Shown: positions 1 to 6,469 of the stretch, piece by piece | Numbering within the stretch: position 1 is the stretch's first letter | How the letters are laid out: the number at the start of each line of letters is the position of its first letter | Origin: Oscillospiraceae bacterium | GTDB lineage: Bacteria > Bacillota > Clostridia > Oscillospirales > Ruminococcaceae | DNA length: 7,348 bases | NCBI GenBank assembly: GCA_017394475.1 | Contig: JAFPYQ010000445.1 | Span: forward strand, 1 to 7,348 | Direction: 5' to 3' | Program-made: the position numbers and the translations under genes | Notes under the pieces: model-generated | Database searches by the model: none | Told to the model about the DNA's origin: nothing | Seen by the model: the letters and a program-made list of their open reading frames with translations, nothing else

Positions 1-973
1 AGGCGGGCAGGATATCCTCGTTCACGTTCCAGCAGACATAGTAGGTGCCGATCTGGCCGGCGACCTTGTACTCGTCGGGATACTCGGCCTGCAGGGTGGC
101 CATCTCATTGGTGGGAACATCGTCGATGAGCTGCCAGCTGCCGTTCTCGAAGTTTGTGAGCATATTGTTGGCATCATCGGAAAGATAGAAATTGATCTTA
201 TCCATCGTTATCTTGTCTGCATCAACATAGTTGGCATTCTTTTCGATGGTTATGACACTGTTGTGCTCCCAGCCTGTCATTTTGTATGCGCCGTTGGAAA
301 CGTATGTGGACGGGTCTGTAGCCCAGCTCTCGTTGGATACGACATCCTCGCGGACAGGGTAGTAGGACGGGAAGGCCAGCAGCTCGTTCCAGTAGGAAAT
401 AGCGTTGTTGAGCGTTACCTCAAGAGTCTTGTCATCCTTTGCGGTAACTGCAAGCTTTGCATTGGGGTCAACAAGATTGCCTGCATCATCCTCAGCCCAC
501 ATATCCTCATAGCCCTTGACTATCTCGAGCATATAGCAATAGTCTGCAGCAAGTGCAGGGGATGCAGCTCTGTTCCACGCAAATACGAAGTCATTGGCGG
601 TAACGTCCTTGCCGTCCGACCATTTTGCTCCGTCGCGGAGAGTATAGGTATAGGTGACAGAGCCGTCGGGATTCTCAACGCCCTCGGGGAGCTCTGTGGC
701 AAGATCGGGTACGATCTCCATAGATCCCGATGATGACATATCCCACTTTGCAAGTCCCGAAAACAGGTGCGCGCAGAGGGTAGCTCCATCGACTGCAGAG
801 TTGAGCGCAGGGTCAAGAGTTGCAGGCTCGGATGCCAGGCAGACATTTATCTCCTGAGCACCGCCCGATGATCCGCCCGACGCAGCGTTGCCGCCGGATG
901 ATGCAGTTCCTCCGCATCCTGTCGCAAGCATAGCGCAAGCAAGGCCTGCCGCAATGACTTTTTCATTCTTCAT
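1..973 (-). CDS. oppA: Oligopeptide ABC transporter substrate-binding lipoprotein (OppA-like), C-terminus cut by window edge
   Basis: Extracellular peptide-binding component of the Opp importer, expected to be lipid-anchored and to deliver peptides to OppBC. The 324 visible residues are open to the left edge; family members have about 540, so roughly the last 40% is missing. It begins with a short basic N-terminus and hydrophobic segment ending in A-T-G-C, giving a probable lipidated Cys20. The lipobox is slightly atypical, with Ala rather than Leu at -3. A Gly/Ser-rich linker follows (about 21-40). The family 5 solute-binding signature lies at about 110-135 (LRDGAKWSDGKDVTANDF). The segments VSNGAYKMTGW (about 225-235) and GTYYVCWNVN (about 309-318) match E. 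coli OppA from memory. ATG at 973 has GGAGG at 981-985, 7 bases upstream. It is the last gene of the operon, 54 bases after oppF. Peptide specificity cannot be read from the sequence. Confidence 0.93.
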   Translation of the reverse strand, partial: MKNEKVIAAGLACAMLATGCGGTASSGGNAASGGSSGGAQEINVCLASEPATLDPALNSAVDGATLCAHLFSGLAKWDMSSSGSMEIVPDLATELPEGVENPDGSVTYTYTLRDGAKWSDGKDVTANDFVFAWNRAASPALAADYCYMLEIVKGYEDMWAEDDAGNLVDPNAKLAVTAKDDKTLEVTLNNAISYWNELLAFPSYYPVREDVVSNESWATDPSTYVSNGAYKMTGWEHNSVITIEKNANYVDADKITMDKINFYLSDDANNMLTNFENGSWQLIDDVPTNEMATLQAEYPDEYKVAGQIGTYYVCWNVNEDILPA

Positions 974-999
974 TCTGATTCCTCCATTTTATGTTCCGG

Positions 1000-1016
1000 T
1001 CTTCCTTAAACGAAGA
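1000..1016 (-). other. Weak hairpin between oppF and oppA
   Basis: In the oppF-oppA gap the transcript can form a 5-base-pair stem, TCTTC (1012-1016) with GAAGA (1000-1004), around a 7-base loop. One further G-C pair is possible beyond an A-C mismatch. There is no U-tract, so it does not look like a terminator. In peptide transporter operons such gaps sometimes hold processing or attenuation structures that raise the binding protein relative to the rest. Whether this one does so is speculation, and a stem this short could be chance. Confidence 0.2.
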
Positions 1017-1027
1017 TCATCACATAT

Positions 1028-2008
1028 TTACAGTATATGGCAAGCAGCGTAATGGCCGCTTGATATCTCTTTGAGCTCCGGCATGGATTCCGCACATTTC
1101 TGTGTGGCATGGGGGCATCTTGTCCTGAACGGACAGCCCGACGGAGCATTCAGGGGACTTGGTATATCACCCGAAAGCACGATGCGCTTATTTGCCCTTG
1201 CCTCCTTAGGATCGGGGACAGGTACAGCGGAAAGCAGCGAAACGCTGTAGGGATGCTGCGGATGATCGTATATCTCCTTGGCATCTGCCAGCTCTACCAT
1301 CTTGCCCAGGTACATAACGCCTATGCGGTCGCTTATATGCCGCACCACCAACAGATCGTGAGCTATGAACAGATATGTGAGCCCAAGTTTTTCCTGCAGT
1401 TCATCGAACATATTTATGACCTGTGCCTGGATGGAAACATCCAGTGCGGAAACAGGCTCATCGCACACGATGAACTCGGGATCTATGGCAAGGGAACGGG
1501 CAATGCCTATCCTCTGCCTCTGGCCGCCCGAAAATTCATGGGCATAACGGGATGCATGTTCGGAATTGAGCCCTACATAGTTCATCAGTTCAAGAACACG
1601 CTCACGGCGCTGTTCCTGGCTTTTGTACATCTTGTGCACATCCAGGGGCTCTGCGATTATATCCGAAACGGTCATCCTGGGGTTCAGGGATGAATAGGGA
1701 TCCTGGAAGACCATAGTAGCCTTCTTGCGGAACTCCTTGATATCATCCTTGGTTTTGACGGACTTTCCGTCATAGATTATCTCACCTGCTGTGGGCTTAT
1801 AGAGATTGAGTATAGTTCTTCCGACAGTAGTCTTGCCGCATCCGCTCTCGCCCACAAGCCCCAGGGTCTCTCCCCTTTTAATGTCAAAGGACACATCATC
1901 GACAGCTTTGAGGGGCTTTGTCTTGAAAAATCCCACATTGATGTTGAAATACTCTTTCAGATGCTTTATCTCAACAAGATTTTCTGTTTTCTCACTCACT
2001 GCTGTCAC
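1028..2008 (-). CDS. oppF: Oligopeptide ABC transporter ATP-binding protein OppF
   Basis: Cytoplasmic ATPase that pairs with OppD to power peptide import. The 326 residues are full length for the family. Walker A is GESGCGKT (53-60), the Q-loop glutamine is Q102 in FQDP, the signature is FSGGQ (159-163), Walker B ends in D183-E184, the D-loop is SALD (187-190) and the switch histidine is H217. All catalytic motifs are intact. The C-terminal oligopeptide/dipeptide transporter domain has SGCPFRTRC with cysteines at 292, 298, 305 and 323, a pattern linked to an iron-sulfur cluster in related transporters. The start at 2008 is GTG and overlaps the end of oppD by 17 bases. A GTG three codons later (1999) gives MSEKTENL..., which looks more like the family N-terminus, and puts the AAGGG sequence at a better distance (11 rather than 2 bases). 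The true start may therefore be 1999. Confidence 0.95.
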   Translation of the reverse strand: MTAVSEKTENLVEIKHLKEYFNINVGFFKTKPLKAVDDVSFDIKRGETLGLVGESGCGKTTVGRTILNLYKPTAGEIIYDGKSVKTKDDIKEFRKKATMVFQDPYSSLNPRMTVSDIIAEPLDVHKMYKSQEQRRERVLELMNYVGLNSEHASRYAHEFSGGQRQRIGIARSLAIDPEFIVCDEPVSALDVSIQAQVINMFDELQEKLGLTYLFIAHDLLVVRHISDRIGVMYLGKMVELADAKEIYDHPQHPYSVSLLSAVPVPDPKEARANKRIVLSGDIPSPLNAPSGCPFRTRCPHATQKCAESMPELKEISSGHYAACHIL

Positions 2009-2984
2009 CGCCCTTTTCCATCTTTTCCTTCACGTTCATCCAACAGGCTGCGGCATGGTCATCATTTATCTGCATCCGCTCAGCCCTTTCCCGCAGACAT
2101 ATCTTCATGGCATTGTCACAGCGGGGCGCAAAGGGGCAGCCCTTGGGCATATTCAGAAGGTCTATGGGCGTTCCGGTGATGGGCTCCAGCCGCTCCCCGT
2201 CATTGCTGGTAGTGGGGATGGAACGCAGCAGTCCCTTTGTGTACTCATGCCTGGGATTGTAAAATATCTCATCCGCAGTTCCCTGTTCACAGATAGAACC
2301 TGCGTACATTACTATGACCTCATCGCAGAGCTGTGCCACTACGCCCAGGTCATGGGTTATCATAATTATCGCCATGCCCAGCTCTTCCTGCAGTGACTTC
2401 ATAAGGTCGAGTATCTGTGCCTGTATGGTCACATCAAGGGCTGTGGTGGGCTCATCGGCTATGAGTATATCGGGCTCACAGGCAAGTGCCATGGCTATCA
2501 TAACGCGCTGTCGCATACCTCCCGAAAATTCATAGGGGTATTGCTTCATTCGCTTTTCGGGCTCATTCACATTGACGAGCTTGAGCATCTCTATGGCGCG
2601 CTCCTTCGCCTGCTGTTTGGTGCGCCCTGTGTGCAGGAGTATTGCCTCCATAAGCTGCTTGCCTATGGTATATGTGGGATTGAGGCAGGTCATGGGGTCT
2701 TGAAAGATTATGGATATGCGATTGCCGCGGATATCCTTCATACCCTTCTCGCCTATGCCTACAAGTTCCTTGTCATTGAATTTGATGGAGCCACTGACTA
2801 TCTTACCTGTCCCTGCAAGTATCTGCATTATGGAATAGGCAGTTACTGATTTTCCCGAGCCCGATTCTCCGACGATGCCGAGCACCTTTCCCTTGTCGAG
2901 CTCGAACGAGACTCCGTTTACAGCCTTGACCTCTCCTGCATCGGTAAAGAACGATGTATGCAGGTCTTCTACTTTAAGCAGCAT
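1992..2984 (-). CDS. oppD: Oligopeptide ABC transporter ATP-binding protein OppD
   Basis: First of the two ATPases of the peptide importer, bound to the cytoplasmic face of OppBC. It has 330 residues, normal for OppD. Visible motifs are Walker A GESGSGKS (39-46), Q-loop Q95 in FQDP, signature FSGGM (153-157), Walker B ending in D177-E178, D-loop TALD (181-184) and switch H211. The signature has Met in place of the usual last Gln, as in many OppD/DppD proteins, while OppF here keeps Gln; this difference helps tell the pair apart. The C-terminal domain has KGCPFAPRC with cysteines 283, 289, 296 and 314, spaced as in OppF. ATG at 2984 has GGAGGG at 2991-2996, 6 bases upstream. Twelve bases separate it from the oppC stop, and its own 3' end overlaps oppF, indicating a single transcript with coupled translation. 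Confidence 0.96.
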   Translation of the reverse strand: MLLKVEDLHTSFFTDAGEVKAVNGVSFELDKGKVLGIVGESGSGKSVTAYSIMQILAGTGKIVSGSIKFNDKELVGIGEKGMKDIRGNRISIIFQDPMTCLNPTYTIGKQLMEAILLHTGRTKQQAKERAIEMLKLVNVNEPEKRMKQYPYEFSGGMRQRVMIAMALACEPDILIADEPTTALDVTIQAQILDLMKSLQEELGMAIIMITHDLGVVAQLCDEVIVMYAGSICEQGTADEIFYNPRHEYTKGLLRSIPTTSNDGERLEPITGTPIDLLNMPKGCPFAPRCDNAMKICLRERAERMQINDDHAAACWMNVKEKMEKGGDSSE

Positions 2985-2996
2985 GATACACCCTCC

Positions 2997-4055
2997 TTAC
3001 ACATTGAGCTTCGGGTCAAAGGCATCACGCAGCCCGTCACCGAAAAGGTTCAGGGAAAGCACGATGAGAGATATGACCACTGCGGGGATAACAAGTCTGT
3101 ACGGATACGATGAAAGGCCGTTGAGCGCCTCCGAGGCAAGGGAGCCAAGAGAGGGCATAGGTGCATTGACGCCGAGCCCCAGGAATGACAGGTAGCTCTC
3201 TGTGAATATGGCGCTGGGTATCTGGAGAGCTGTGGATATAACGATAACACTGAAACAGTTGGGGATAAGGTGCTTGGTGATTATCCATGTGCCCCTTGCT
3301 CCCCCCGCTTTTGATGCAAGGACATATTCCTGTTCCTTGAGGGAAAGTATCTGCCCTCTGATGAGCCTTGCCATCGATACCCAGTACAGAAGTCCGAATA
3401 CGATGAACAAACTGATTATGTTGGAGCCTATCTTTTCAAAAACAGTCCCGTCCAGAGAGGATTCGAGCACCTGCTTCATGACGGATGCCAGCAGTATGAC
3501 CATGAGCATATCGGGAAGGGAATAGATCATATCCACTATCCTCATTATGACAAGGTCCACCTTGCCGCCTGCATAGCCCGATATAGAGCCCACCGCAAGA
3601 CCTATGATGAGCACTATTATGCTTGCAAAGAAACCTACCGCAAGGGATATCCTGGTGCCGTAGACAACGCGGATAAAATAGTCGCGTCCCTGGCTGTCGG
3701 TACCGAATATGTGGGGAGTTATCTTTTCCCCTGCTGCCATCTGGTCTATCTCCGACTTTCCATACTGGAAGGGTGCCAGATTGAGGAATGAATTATCCAC
3801 CGGTTTTCCGGGCACCACGCCTAACATCTGGTCGTAGGAATAGGGCCAGAATATGGGTACAAATATGGCCGCAAGCGTGATGATCACTATAACGATAAAG
3901 CTGAACACAGCCACCTTGTTCTTTTTGAGCCGCTTTATGCCGTCCTTGAAGAAGGTAGAGGGCGGACGCATGGTGACCATGTATTCCTTTTCTTTTTCGG
4001 TAGCAGGGATGAAGTCATCAAGATCCACCTGCATACTGAAAGGTCTCTTATCCAT
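2997..4055 (-). CDS. oppC: Oligopeptide ABC transporter permease OppC
   Basis: One of two membrane subunits forming the peptide channel. It has 352 residues from ATG 4055. A long charged cytoplasmic N-terminus (1-45) leads to membrane segment 1 (about 48-70). An external region ending in HIFGTDSQGRDYF (about 115-127) precedes the remaining segments, at about 137-160, 168-195, 212-235, 266-290 and 318-340. The EAA loop that docks on the ATPases is EYVLASKAGGARGTW (about 243-257) followed by IPN. The C-terminus GDGLRDAFDPKL is characteristic of OppC/DppC. An upstream in-frame TTG at 4076 was rejected because ATG 4055 has GGAGGG at 4062-4067, 6 bases away, and because starting at 4055 leaves a clean 13-base gap after the oppB stop. 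About 15 residues (196-211) between segments 3 and 4 seem longer than in E. coli OppC; this is from memory and not aligned. Confidence 0.95.
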   Translation of the reverse strand: MDKRPFSMQVDLDDFIPATEKEKEYMVTMRPPSTFFKDGIKRLKKNKVAVFSFIVIVIITLAAIFVPIFWPYSYDQMLGVVPGKPVDNSFLNLAPFQYGKSEIDQMAAGEKITPHIFGTDSQGRDYFIRVVYGTRISLAVGFFASIIVLIIGLAVGSISGYAGGKVDLVIMRIVDMIYSLPDMLMVILLASVMKQVLESSLDGTVFEKIGSNIISLFIVFGLLYWVSMARLIRGQILSLKEQEYVLASKAGGARGTWIITKHLIPNCFSVIVISTALQIPSAIFTESYLSFLGLGVNAPMPSLGSLASEALNGLSSYPYRLVIPAVVISLIVLSLNLFGDGLRDAFDPKLNV

Positions 4056-4061
4056 GACTGT

Positions 4062-4067
4062 CCCTCC
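4062..4067 (-). promoter_or_regulatory. Ribosome binding site deciding the oppC start
   Basis: Reads GGAGGG on the minus strand, 6 bases before ATG 4055. It selects this ATG over the in-frame TTG at 4076, which would place this site inside the gene. Confidence 0.8.
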
Positions 4068-4068
4068 C

Positions 4069-4998
4069 TTATTCAAGCGTGATGCGAGGATCTACTATCT
4101 TATACAGTATATCGCTCACAAGGTTCATTACAACGATGAGCACCGCAAGGACTATGGTAGTACCCATCAGGAGAGGATAATCACGGCCTGTGATACTGCT
4201 GACGAATGCTCTGCCGATACCGGGCACTGCAAATATCTGCTCCACCACCAGAGAGCCTGTAACTATATAGGCAAGCATAGGGCCGAAATAGGTTATAACG
4301 GGGATAAGGGAATTTTTCATGGCATGGCCGAATATGATATTTGCCTTTGAAACGCCCTTCGCCTTGGCAGTACGGATATAATCCTGACCCAGTACATCGA
4401 GCATGGAGGAACGGGTGAGCCTTGTTATATATGCCATAGGGTAGAGAGAAAGAGTCACTATGGGAAGTATGAGGCCGTTCTTGGCTGCACCGTTGGCAGG
4501 GAACCAGCCCAGCTTTACCGCAAAAAGTGTGAGCAGCAGAGAACCCATGATAAAGGACGGCATGGACACGAATGCAGTAGTGAGCACCATAATTATGCGG
4601 TCTATCAGCTTATTCCTGCGCAGAGCTGCCAGAGAGCCGAGGACGATGCCCACAGCAAGTGCTATCACAGCGGCAATAAGGCCTATCTGTGCGGAGGTCT
4701 TCATACCATCACCGATGATGTCGATGACCATGCGCCCTCTCTGTTTGAGTGACGGACCGAAGTCGAACCTGCCCACTATTTCGCCCAGATATGTGAAATA
4801 CTGTGTCATAAGCGGTTTATCCAGTCCGTATTTGGATTCCATAGCCTTTCTGACAGACTCGGATACTGCCTTTTCGCTGACAAAGGGTCCGCCGGGTATG
4901 GCGTGCATCACGAAAAATGTCACCGTTATGACCAGCCAGATGGTAAGAACGGCAAGCAGGAGCCTTTTGACTATATACATAAGGGTCTTTGTATTCAT
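4069..4998 (-). CDS. oppB: Oligopeptide ABC transporter permease OppB
   Basis: Second membrane subunit of the peptide channel and first gene of the operon. It has 309 residues, as expected for OppB (about 306 in E. coli). Membrane segment 1 (about 9-30) is followed by MHAIPGGPF (about 31-39) and an external helix region with KYGLDKPLMTQY (about 56-67), a common OppB/DppB pattern. Further membrane segments lie at about 103-125, 139-160, 175-190, 230-252 and 276-298. The EAA loop is DYIRTAKAKGVSKANII (about 206-222). VEQIFAVPGIGR (about 252-263) and the ending DPRITLE are typical. ATG 4998 was chosen because AAGGAG (5008-5013) lies 9 bases upstream. An in-frame TTG at 5040 would add 14 residues, lacks such a site and would sit almost on the predicted transcription start. 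The stop lies 13 bases before oppC. Confidence 0.95.
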   Translation of the reverse strand: MNTKTLMYIVKRLLLAVLTIWLVITVTFFVMHAIPGGPFVSEKAVSESVRKAMESKYGLDKPLMTQYFTYLGEIVGRFDFGPSLKQRGRMVIDIIGDGMKTSAQIGLIAAVIALAVGIVLGSLAALRRNKLIDRIIMVLTTAFVSMPSFIMGSLLLTLFAVKLGWFPANGAAKNGLILPIVTLSLYPMAYITRLTRSSMLDVLGQDYIRTAKAKGVSKANIIFGHAMKNSLIPVITYFGPMLAYIVTGSLVVEQIFAVPGIGRAFVSSITGRDYPLLMGTTIVLAVLIVVMNLVSDILYKIVDPRITLE

Positions 4999-5007
4999 CC
5001 CTGTGCT

Positions 5008-5013
5008 CTCCTT
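5008..5013 (-). promoter_or_regulatory. Ribosome binding site deciding the oppB start
   Basis: Reads AAGGAG on the minus strand, 9 bases before ATG 4998. It excludes the longer TTG-initiated reading from 5040. Confidence 0.75.
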
Positions 5014-5052
5014 GTATATCAAGTCATACAAAATTAACAAAACAACAATTGT

Positions 5053-5082
5053 ATTATATCACAAAAAATACAAATTTGTCAA
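5053..5082 (-). promoter_or_regulatory. SigA-type promoter of the opp operon
   Basis: On the minus strand TTGACA (5077-5082) is separated by 18 bases from TATAAT (5053-5058). Both hexamers match the housekeeping consensus perfectly. Transcription would start near 5046, giving a leader of about 48 bases before oppB. The region is AT-rich, in contrast to the genes on both sides. Two perfect palindromes lie close by: ACAAATTTGT (5070-5079), which overlaps the -35 box by three bases, and ACAATTGT (5045-5052), which covers the expected start point. Such a strong promoter may need a repressor, and these palindromes are candidate operators, though AT-rich DNA produces short palindromes by chance. 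Confidence 0.85.
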
Positions 5083-5131
5083 GCATAACCAATCTATTTC
5101 AGGCAGAAGGAACTATATCATATAAAACAGC

Positions 5132-5473
5132 TCATCTGCCCATCCTGTCTATCACCTTAATAAGCATGGCATTGACTATCGCCGCCGCCACATTGCTGCC
5201 GCCCTTTCTGCCGCGGACGGTTATCTGGGGCACACCATCCCCCATAATCATTTCCTTTGAGTCGATGACATTGACAAACCCCACGGGAGCTGCCACCACA
5301 AATGCGGGGGAATAACCGTTTGCGATGTGTTCGTGCAGCCGTATAAGGAAAGTCGGTGCGTTGCCGCTGACGAATATGACGGGTCTGTCCTCGGCAACAG
5401 CCTTATCCACCGCAGCACAGGCTCTTGTGGTGCCGTTTTTCAGAGCCGTTTCCGCCACATCCTTATCCGCCAT
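5132..5473 (-). pseudogene. cbiC: C-terminal half of precorrin-8X methylmutase (CbiC/CobH), fused in frame to folC
   Basis: These roughly 113 residues do not resemble FolC and match the CbiC/CobH family from memory. In order they show NGTTRACAAVDKA, VSGNAPTFLIRLHEHI (the GNAPTAL region), AAPVGFVNVIDSKE (usually PVGFVGAAESKE), and the ending TVRGRKGGSNVAAAIVNAML. CbiC moves a methyl group from C-11 to C-12 in the corrin ring during cobalamin synthesis. Complete proteins have about 205-225 residues. The missing N-terminal half includes the catalytic histidine (His43 in CobH), so this fragment should be inactive. GC content here is about 56%, closer to the opp operon than to the folate genes upstream. 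It ends 133 bases before oppB, so cbiC may be the natural neighbour of the opp operon in the source genome. The identification is firm; whether the truncation is biological is not. Confidence 0.88.
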
Positions 5474-6469
5474 GACGCCTATCACGAACCAGAGCTTCTC
5501 TCCCCGGAAATAGGTGCGGAGGCTCTCCGCCGTGGCGGCCATGCCATGGGGAATGTGGGAGCCGTCCAGACTGAAGATGGGCTCCCGGCGGAGCACCTCG
5601 AAGCGCCCGGGCCAGCGGACGGAGGCAAGGCCTTCCCGGATATGCTCCTCCGCGATGTTCCAGCCCCTGGTCCGCAGCAGCTCCGCCGCGGTGATGGCCA
5701 AGGCCGCGTTCCTGGGCTGGTAGGTCCCCGCCAGGGGAACGAAGAGATCCTGATATGCGCCGTAGTTGAAACGGCAGCCCTCCAGGCCGGGCCGCAGCTC
5801 CTGCAGCCGCGTGAGGTCCGCACGGACCAGGGGACAGCCCTTTTCGGCGCAGCGGGCTTCGATCACCGCCTCCGCTTCCTCGCCGCTGCCGTAGCTGGCG
5901 ACGGCGCAGCCGGGCTTGATGATCCCGGCCTTCACCGCGGCGATCTCACCGGGCGTACTGCCCAGCACCCCGGTATGGTCCAGGCCGATGGCGCAGATGA
6001 CCGCGGCCTCCGGGGCGGGGATGACGTTGGTGGCGTCCCATTCGCCCCCCATGCCCACCTCCAGCACGGCGATGTCGCAGCGCACATGGGCAAAATACCA
6101 GATGGCCAGGGCGGTCTCCACCTCAAACTGGGTGGGGGCGTCCTCCATAGCCTCCGCAATGGGAGCGATGACCCCGACGGCTTCCTCAAGATCCTCTTCG
6201 GAGATATACTCCCCGCAGACCTGTACCCGCTCGTTCCAGGTCACCACATAGTGGGAGGTATACAGACCGGTTTTATACCCGGCTTTGGTGAGGATGGAGG
6301 CGAGGCAGGCGCAGACGCTGCCCTTGCCGTTGGTTCCCGCCACATGGACAAAACGCAGCTGCTTCACCGGGTTCCCCAGGGCGTCCAGCAGGGCCTGGGT
6401 CCGGGCAAAGCCGGGCTTGAAGCCCTGGAAGCGTTCCTGGGAGAAGAATTCAAGCGGGGTCATGTCCAT
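5132..6469 (-). CDS. folC: Chimeric reading frame: FolC (residues 1-337) joined to CbiC C-terminus (333-445)
   Basis: Residues 1-337 are folylpolyglutamate/dihydrofolate synthase, the ATP-dependent ligase that adds glutamate to folates. Visible are the P-loop GTNGKGS (45-51), the folate loop (71-81), EVGMGGEWDATNVI (137-150), IGLDHTGVLG (161-170), KAGIIKPG (180-187), the second-domain start RNAALAI (253-259) and RWPGRFEVL (285-293). At MADKD (333-337) the frame passes into CbiC. About 100 residues of the FolC C-terminal domain are absent, so folate ligase activity is doubtful. Two conserved sites deviate: TSHY where TSPY/TSPH is usual, and DGSHIP where DGAHNP is usual; each Pro/Asn change needs only one base. 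ATG 6469 is preferred over the in-frame TTG 6514 because GGAGGAG (6477-6483) is 7 bases upstream and MDMTPLEFF fits a FolC N-terminus. It overlaps the end of folT by 20 bases. Probably a chimera and not a real fusion enzyme. Confidence 0.85.
   Translation of the reverse strand: MDMTPLEFFSQERFQGFKPGFARTQALLDALGNPVKQLRFVHVAGTNGKGSVCACLASILTKAGYKTGLYTSHYVVTWNERVQVCGEYISEEDLEEAVGVIAPIAEAMEDAPTQFEVETALAIWYFAHVRCDIAVLEVGMGGEWDATNVIPAPEAAVICAIGLDHTGVLGSTPGEIAAVKAGIIKPGCAVASYGSGEEAEAVIEARCAEKGCPLVRADLTRLQELRPGLEGCRFNYGAYQDLFVPLAGTYQPRNAALAITAAELLRTRGWNIAEEHIREGLASVRWPGRFEVLRREPIFSLDGSHIPHGMAATAESLRTYFRGEKLWFVIGVMADKDVAETALKNGTTRACAAVDKAVAEDRPVIFVSGNAPTFLIRLHEHIANGYSPAFVVAAPVGFVNVIDSKEMIMGDGVPQITVRGRKGGSNVAAAIVNAMLIKVIDRMGR
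5456..5473 (-). other. FolC/CbiC junction at a shared ADKD-coding stretch
   Basis: Codons for M-A-D-K-D-V (ATGGCGGATAAGGATGTG). FolC proteins usually read GVMADKD here, and CbiC proteins have a similar F-x-A/S-D-x-D-V-A stretch before their TTRA segment. Upstream is unambiguous FolC and downstream unambiguous CbiC, so the switch lies in or next to these bases. Because both genes encode the shared residues in the same frame, a join here is automatically in frame. Confidence 0.75.

Noticed and set aside
263..733. 156-residue plus-strand open frame opposite oppA
   Set aside because: The minus strand encodes a continuous solute-binding protein with family signature through this stretch; the plus-strand product has no recognisable features.
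1109..1693. Plus-strand open frames opposite oppF and oppD (for example 1109-1693 and 1806-2396)
   Set aside because: Both lie antisense to ABC ATPases with all catalytic motifs intact. No independent evidence of coding.
4056..4076. Longer oppC from TTG 4076
   Set aside because: The extra seven codons contain the ribosome binding site of ATG 4055 and would overlap the oppB stop.
1..4998. Nickel or heme rather than peptide importer
   Set aside because: The binding protein matches OppA-like segments and the ATPases have the OppD/OppF-type C-terminal domain. DppA-like or other peptide specificity remains possible, but nothing points to nickel or heme.
5083..5131. Transcription terminator after the cbiC end
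   Set aside because: The AT-rich stretch has only a short imperfect ATAT-type symmetry and no GC-rich stem followed by a T-tract on either strand.
5456..5473. Mobile element or site-specific recombination site at the FolC/CbiC junction
   Set aside because: No terminal inverted repeats, target duplication, transposase or integrase are visible on either side.
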